From positions 1,694,669 to 1,758,668 of the forward strand of contig NC_081550.1 in NCBI RefSeq assembly GCF_901000735.1: a DNA stretch of 64,000 nt. Reading direction: 5' to 3'. Source of the stretch: Corylus avellana. Its lineage: Eukaryota > Streptophyta > Magnoliopsida > Fagales > Betulaceae. Made by a program: the position numbers and the translations under genes. Under the pieces are notes generated by a model. The model did not search any database, was not told where the DNA came from, and saw only the letters and a list, made by a program, of their open reading frames with translations. Positions 58,375-64,000 of this stretch are shown piece by piece. The stretch's first letter is position 1, and each line of letters starts with the position of its first letter.

Positions 58375-60820
58375 AGCATATATAGTCATTTGCTTATATA
58401 TATATGATGATTGTCTTCGTGGGAATCTGCTAAAAGATTGTTAGAGTAATGTGTAGGGCAATAAGATTTTGTTTGTCGGGATTGGTTAAACAATTCTGTG
58501 TACTATATATGGAATTTGTTGGTGAAAACGCAACAATAATTTCATGTTCATTGTTTGTGTAGGGGTCATAAGTTAAGGTTATTGTCATATTTTTTTCCTC
58601 GTGTTATGTGTTTATTTGAAGATGGAATAAGATTTCTGGGCTTTCTTTTTGCAGAGATTCTTAGCACTTATATGTTGGGCTAGCTTGATATAATAGATAT
58701 CTTGATAATTTGTTAATTATAATGGAAATGGGATATTTGAATTGATAATCGAAAGGATTTGCATGATATATACATGAGAATGGATGAGAATATGAAAGAA
58801 AGGAGTAAGGCTGATTCGAGGGCAGCCTCAAAGCTCCAAGAAAATGTAAAAGGTTATAAATTAAATGAGTTGTGGACTTTCTACCCTTCTCAGATACTCA
58901 ATGGGCTTATAAAGTCTCATAATTCCTGCAACTACTTACAGCTGGCCCAACAGAATACAGGTGGCCCCATCTAGCCCAACTAAAGCCCTAATACAGAACA
59001 TGCGGATAAAGGCCCACTTAATAGACCCATTACATTACACCTTTAGAAATTTCTATGGCTTCAAGTGTGCTACAGAATAAGTATTTTAAGAGGAAGATAA
59101 AGAGCAAAAATGGAACAAAAAGTTCTCCATATGAAATAAGCGTATATATACCACCCATGAAAGGTGCTTGTGGAGATTGATGGTGTACTCTCTGGTTACA
59201 ACCACCCCCAAGCCTTGAAATACCACTTTCAAATTTTTGGGGTAGTGTGACCATCACGCAAGGGCTCAGTACCAATCTCAAGGATTTAGGGTTGGTGTGA
59301 CCACTCTAATCGCTTAGGACGGTTGCCTTGAGCTATCAGGCAGATCGCCCTGCCCCGAGGAGGAGAGAGAGGTACAATCATTTCTCTTAGTTCAACGGAA
59401 TGGTAACCAGCACTACAATGCCATACTAAATGATTCCATGTTTATGGCGGAAAGAAAAAAAAAAAAAAAACAAGGGATTTTTTTCCATTAGTTTCCCAAA
59501 ATGGTGACTTCAAATCATGGTACGTAAGTTAAAATAAAATAAGGTCTATTATATATATGAATCTCTTCCCCAATTTTCTCAAGTTGGTCGCGGAATTTTT
59601 GGGGTCACAGAATATATAAATATATGTTCCCAAAGCTGCTCACAAAATTCTTCCATAATTTCATCGAAGCAGGTCACATAGGACAGCAAACATTATTCTT
59701 CATGAAAATTAAGAAAAAAGAGACACAACATAGCGTGATTTAAGGTTAGCCTAATTAATTGTAGCATTAATATAGAAGAGAAAATTAAAGAGATAATCAT
59801 GGTCCTTCTTCAATGCCACGTCGCACGCAGTACTGCACATGTGACATGCCCAATCCCCAACCGAGTTTCTGCAAAAAGGAAACATGGGATCACTCTTGTT
59901 TGGTCAATTCTAGAATCCCTGTTGTTGACTCCCCTAGATATCACCTAAACACTTTCAAATTAAAAAAAAAAAAAGGAGCATTAGATTCAGAGTCATTGGA
60001 AACCAATGATAGGGGGAGCTTAGATAGTAGAAACCGCATGTACTCCCTCAAGCTCGGTTGAGCCATAGCCTGATGATCCAATCCCATTAAAACATCAATA
60101 AGATGCAAAGAAATTCACCTAAACACTTGAATATTACCACATGTTTTATGCAGAATATTTGTTAATTTCCAACTCGATCATTGCCTATTTATTATCAAGT
60201 CTTTTAACAAATTAAGTTGTATTTTCGCATGAAATGATCTCTCTCACACAGAAAATCCTACTTCTGCCCTAGATCTATCTATTGCTAGAGAGAAGCCCAA
60301 GCACCTATATATATATATGAGAGCTTCATTTTATTTATTTATTCATTTATTTCTTTTTCCAAAATTTGCTTTTAATCAGTAGTGACAGAAAACGTTCAAA
60401 ATTGCTTCACAATTAATCAAATTAGCTCATAATTAATGTTGGGAAAAAGGGTTAATTTTCTGCTGGCACTCTTAACTGATCACTTCATGTGCAAGCAGAG
60501 ACATAAGATTGTGGTCGGCCACAAAAATAAGGTTTTTGACTCTTAAGCAATGTCAAATGTGTGGTGACATTGTTTGATTAATTATTGTTAATTAGTTTAA
60601 ATGACCAAATTATTGAACCATTTTGAACACCCATCTGCTGGGATCCTCGGAGATGTCCAGCACATGTACACCACATGCATGCTTAATCCCAATCATCTTG
60701 CCACCTAAAAAACACTCATAACACTTTGTTCAATCAAAATTCAAAATATCTCATCCTCTTTATGCAAGCCATATGGTCTTTTACCAAATGTGTTTTTAAA
60801 ATTAAAATTGACTTGGTGAG
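58375..60820. other. Intergenic stretch, no gene seen
   Basis: 3' flank of the DRT100-like gene, then AT-rich DNA with a poly-A run at about 59456 and a short TA repeat at about 60309. No coding exon supported. Confidence 0.55.
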
Positions 60821-61153
60821 TGTTTGAAGAATAATTTTTCATTGCCTGTGAACAAGATCTTTGACATGTTTATAAGAAATGAACAACCATCTCTTATGGA
60901 ACCGGTTTTATAAGATGAGTTAGGTCCACAAATTTCTTCATAATATCAGAGCCTACCACAGGACGAATGGAGGCCCACACTATTTACCCTGTGACAAGGA
61001 CCAGAAAAAATACCGGCCTGCACGTGAGGGAAGGTGTTGAGGAATAATCTCATATTGCCCGTGAACAAGATCTTGGATATGTTTATAAGGAATGGGCAAC
61101 CATCTTTTATAGATCCAGTTTTATAAGATGAGTTAGGCCCATAAATTTCTTCA
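60821..61153 (+). mobile_element. Complete TRIM (miniature LTR retrotransposon), 333 bp
   Basis: 5' LTR 60821-60940 (120 bp) starts TGTTTGAAGAATAA and ends ATTTCTTCA; 3' LTR 61035-61153 (119 bp) starts TGTTGAGGAATAA and ends ATTTCTTCA. The two are clearly related throughout, e.g. GTTTTATAAGATGAGTTAGG in both. Directly after the 5' LTR is TAATATCAGAGCC, close to the methionine-initiator-tRNA primer-binding site TGGTATCAGAGC. Directly before the 3' LTR is a purine-rich GTGAGGGAAGG. Flanks GTGAG and ATGAG are a near-perfect 5-bp target-site duplication. The 94-bp interior has no coding capacity, so mobilisation would depend on proteins from other LTR elements. Confidence 0.9.
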
Positions 61154-61921
61154 ATGAGATTGTGACACGTACTTAAATCTAAACGGGTACAGTTTGGAAC
61201 CGACTGATCATTAGAATTGGAGCACGCACGTGCTCTAATCCTAATGGGTCCGGTCCTAATTAAAACCAAATCCAAACCGAATCTTTAAAAAAGTCTTCAA
61301 AGCTACATAATTTATGAAAAGATATATGCATGATCGATTGTTCTCAATCGTTCAACTTCGCAAAAATAATGGCCCACTTACATGATCTTCATACTGGTGG
61401 GTCAGCTTTTTACAGCTATACGATGGAGAAGTTAGACCATATATGCAGATCATTCTTTTGGATAGATCTTAGCATTATTTGCACAAAATGTTTTGCAAAA
61501 AGATATGCACAAGCAAAGATCGAAAATAAAGTTGCAATTTTTCACTCAAATGAATTCTATCTAATTACTAACCTATTTTGCAATTGAATTGCTTGTTTGA
61601 TCCTCATCCACAACATCAATGGCCAAAAGATGACGATGATTGGGTAAAATGGGCGATCCAGATTATAATCAAATGGGTAAGAGTAATGCTAGATACATCT
61701 TTTTATCTTTCTAAAATTCTCTTAAAGTTAATGTAGCTTTTAAAATCACATTAAATTTTAGATGAATCATACTTGAATTTTAATTCAATAATAATTTTAA
61801 AAGTCACGTCAACTTCAAAAAATTTTAAAAAATATAAAAAGATGGTATATGTCATTACCGGACAAATTGGTGTCAATATTGTGCAATTATTAAAAATAGA
61901 CTAGTTCCTGAGGAGCAGTCG

Positions 61922-61975
61922 GATGGCTCCATTAAGGGGGACAAAGATTCTGGCACTAGTGATGGTGGAGCCATC
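61922..61975. repeat. Short perfect hairpin (10-bp stem)
   Basis: GATGGCTCCA (61922-61931) and TGGAGCCATC (61966-61975) are perfect reverse complements separated by 34 nt. No associated gene or terminator context. Confidence 0.5.
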
Positions 61976-62339
61976 AGCCGATACAAATATTGTACGATGA
62001 CGTTTTCTGGACAAAATGTAGCCATCATGCATGCATATGTGCATTTACTCCCTTTGTAATTTGGTACAACTTTTATTTAAGTTTGTGGTTCCTTTCTATA
62101 TATTTTTCGTAACATTAATTGACGATTAATTGGGTGAAAAGAAAAAGACATTACATACATAAGTCTCCTTAAATTCTTTTTTTGTTTGTGTCTTTTTTTA
62201 TTTTTTATTCAGATTATCCTTAAAGTCTCACAACTTCAAAATATGCCGAATGGTCGTAAATTCCATTTTAATTGATATATATATATATATGAACTTGAAC
62301 TCTAACTCAATAAGTGCGACTTAATATGTAGAATATTCA

Positions 62340-62455
62340 TGTTCAAATAGTAGTTCAATCGACTGTGGACTACGCCTAATAAATTAGAGATTACTAATTC
62401 GAATCTCTTCTCTCCACATTCCCTTACGTGAACATATCAAAAAAAGAAGAAAAAA
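62340..62455 (+). mobile_element. tRNA-derived SINE, copy B, with perfect target-site duplication
   Basis: Reads TAGTAGTTCAATCGACTGTG (A-box-like), ACTACGCCTAATAAATTAGA, a B-box-like TAATTCGAATCTC, CCCTTACGTGAACATATC, then an A-rich tail. Flanked by a perfect 14-bp duplication ATGTAGAATATTCA (62326-62339 and 62456-62469), so both boundaries are fixed. Same family as the minus-strand copy at 37560-37674. Confidence 0.93.
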
Positions 62456-62469
62456 ATGTAGAATATTCA

Positions 62470-63737
62470 ATTAAAATAAAAAGTAAATTCAAGAAACAAT
62501 ATTCTTGTTGACTCAAAACTTTTTCTCTAATACAATAATACCATTTATTTTAAATTTTAAGGTAATAAAAATAAAAATATTTAATTATTTAATTAATATT
62601 TTAACATTTATACAAATAACAAGTCGGAGCAATTCGAATAGCAAAAAAAAAAAAAAAAAAAATTCGAAGGTCGACGTAAAACTACCAAGTACGTGTGCAA
62701 GCGTACACCCCATGACCAATACCCCTCCCTTCAAAGCTTATCCACTCCACGTAATTTGGGCTGTTCTTTTATCAGATAGTATTAACTGGCTAGCTCCCTC
62801 CATATTTCTTTCTCCTTTTATATATATATTTCAACTAAAAATAGGATAATGTTGAAAGAAACCTATGCCGACATTGGATATTAAAATATTCTGTCCAATT
62901 TGATTTATGTATAACAGGATTCGGATCCCTAGAATTCTTAGAAGAATTTTAGTTTATGAAATTTTAGATTTAAGTCATTTATTTTCATTCGATGGCCATT
63001 ATTTTACCATATATCTCATTACTAATAAAATAATGATGATTATTAATATTATTAAAAATTTAAATATTATTTTATTAGTAGTAGGACATGTGACAAGATA
63101 ATGACTCTTTGATAAAAATAAATTGTCTGAATTAAAATTTTAGAAATTAGAATTCTTCTAAAAATTTAAGGGGATTTGAATCTGTATAACAGTGGCCGAA
63201 AAGATCTTAAAATCACTATTCACTCATGTTACATATGTCAGACATTTATACTACGTACGTAAGCTTAATATATCAATTCACAGCATATGATTTTCATTTT
63301 TTTTTTATCTTTTTTTTTTTCAGAAAAAAATGAAGCTGCACGCACATCACATACACTTTTATGTATCACATAGTGCATTTAACAACTATCACATCATTTT
63401 TATTTAACAACTATTTTATAAGAAAATCATTGTTATTCTTTAATATTTATAATTTTATCGCCGATTACAATAATTGAAGTGCAGACTGAAACATTGTAGT
63501 CAATTTCTACGGAAAGTGATTGGGGGTATTACAATTCCTTTATATAATATATATTTTGGTGGTTAGAATGATAAGTATTCGCGTAAACTGTCATGATTAT
63601 TTATAAATATAAATAGTGTCATGTAAATAGGACCGTGGCCATTCACATTTTAGTGGCTAACATAACAAGTGCATGTAAATAGTCACATCAATTTGTAACA
63701 TGTTCTCCAATGATTCAATGAGGCAAACAATCACAAT
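62470..63737. other. Intergenic stretch, no gene seen
   Basis: AT-rich, with poly-A (about 62642) and poly-T (about 63300) tracts. No coding exon supported. Confidence 0.5.
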
Positions 63738-64000
63738 TAGAGGTGAGCAGACTAACTATTTATCGCCTACTGACCATCTATCGATTGCCCTAAATTGTCA
63801 CAGGCCGACAATCAACTTCTGGCGATTGGTAGGTAGAACAAAACTATTGTTTCGATGTTGATTCAATTTGGTAGGCAGTAGAAAAAAATAAATTTATCAG
63901 TTAACCGACAACTAACCAACTTAACTAATTTTTTAAGTGAAATTTGAATTTTATTTATTATACTTCTTTATTGTTTTGTCCAACTAATTTGTGGTTGTTT
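63738..64000. repeat. Possible hAT-type MITE end, cut by window edge
   Basis: TAGAGGTGAGCAGAC resembles the TAGGGGTGAGCA terminus of the MITE at 44883, and the later GTTAACCGACAACTAACC resembles the interior of common plant hAT MITEs. The right end is outside the window, so this is unproven. Confidence 0.3.

Noticed and set aside
58759..58974. 71-codon open frame MHDIYMRMDENMKERSKADS
   Set aside because: No homology recognised and no supporting promoter or splice signals. Probably chance.
61330..61587. 85-codon open frame starting MIDCSQSFNFAKIMAHLHDL
   Set aside because: No recognisable domain, no splice context, AT-rich codon use. Expected by chance in this much intergenic DNA.
1..64000. 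CRISPR arrays, prokaryotic operons, rRNA genes
   Set aside because: The repeats present are transposon subterminal arrays, microsatellites and duplications. The sequence is plant nuclear DNA with spliced genes, and no rRNA-like sequence was seen.

Overview
The window is nuclear DNA from a eudicot plant. It carries a TIR-NB-LRR (TNL) resistance gene, a class absent from grasses, along with split genes with GT-AG introns, AT-rich intergenic DNA and many plant transposable elements. The species cannot be named from the sequence. Four runs of N (14342-14441, 36991-37010, 40130-40238, 53513-53612) show it is a draft assembly.

Left part (1-20 kb): a TNL locus duplicated in direct orientation. Positions 1-3234 (3' end of one TNL plus downstream DNA) match 16688-19903 (same part of a second TNL) almost base for base. 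Both copies end in two tandem C-JID-like (post-LRR) exons, so one exon-plus-intron unit was duplicated inside the gene. Between the copies lie a neprosin-domain pseudogene, a 5.75-kb L1-type LINE on the minus strand (5'-truncated, two frameshifts) and one end of a CACTA transposon with a decayed transposase gene. An assembly gap hides the other CACTA end and the TIR exon of the second TNL.

Middle part (20-51 kb): four housekeeping or regulatory genes. On the minus strand are an unrecognised six-exon serine-rich/coiled-coil protein gene (20098-24362) with a hAT element in intron 3, and a six-exon bHLH transcription factor of the FBH/AKS type (27305-29646) with a MITE in its last intron. A long gene-poor stretch follows. 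LSM8 (39747-41284, minus) and a FAR1/FHY3-family gene (47444-50527, plus) are then divergently arranged. Between these two lies a striking inverted repeat. About 600 bp that looks like promoter, 5' exon and start of first intron occurs once facing LSM8 (44214-44827) and once facing the FAR1-like gene (46493-47095). The 1.7-kb spacer holds a 654-bp hAT-type MITE with a perfect 8-bp target-site duplication.

Right part (51-64 kb): a decayed LINE-ORF1-like reading frame full of ACGACG(C/T)CGT motifs, a CACTA terminus made of a hairpin array, an intronless DRT100-like extracellular LRR protein gene that has lost its C-terminal cap (57337-58374), a complete 333-bp TRIM retrotransposon (LTR-PBS-PPT-LTR) and a tRNA-derived SINE with a perfect 14-bp target-site duplication. 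A related SINE lies at about 37.6 kb. The genes do not form a pathway. The interest lies in recent duplication at the TNL locus, in the shared inverted 5' regions of LSM8 and the FAR1-like gene, and in several small mobile elements whose boundaries can be read to the base.
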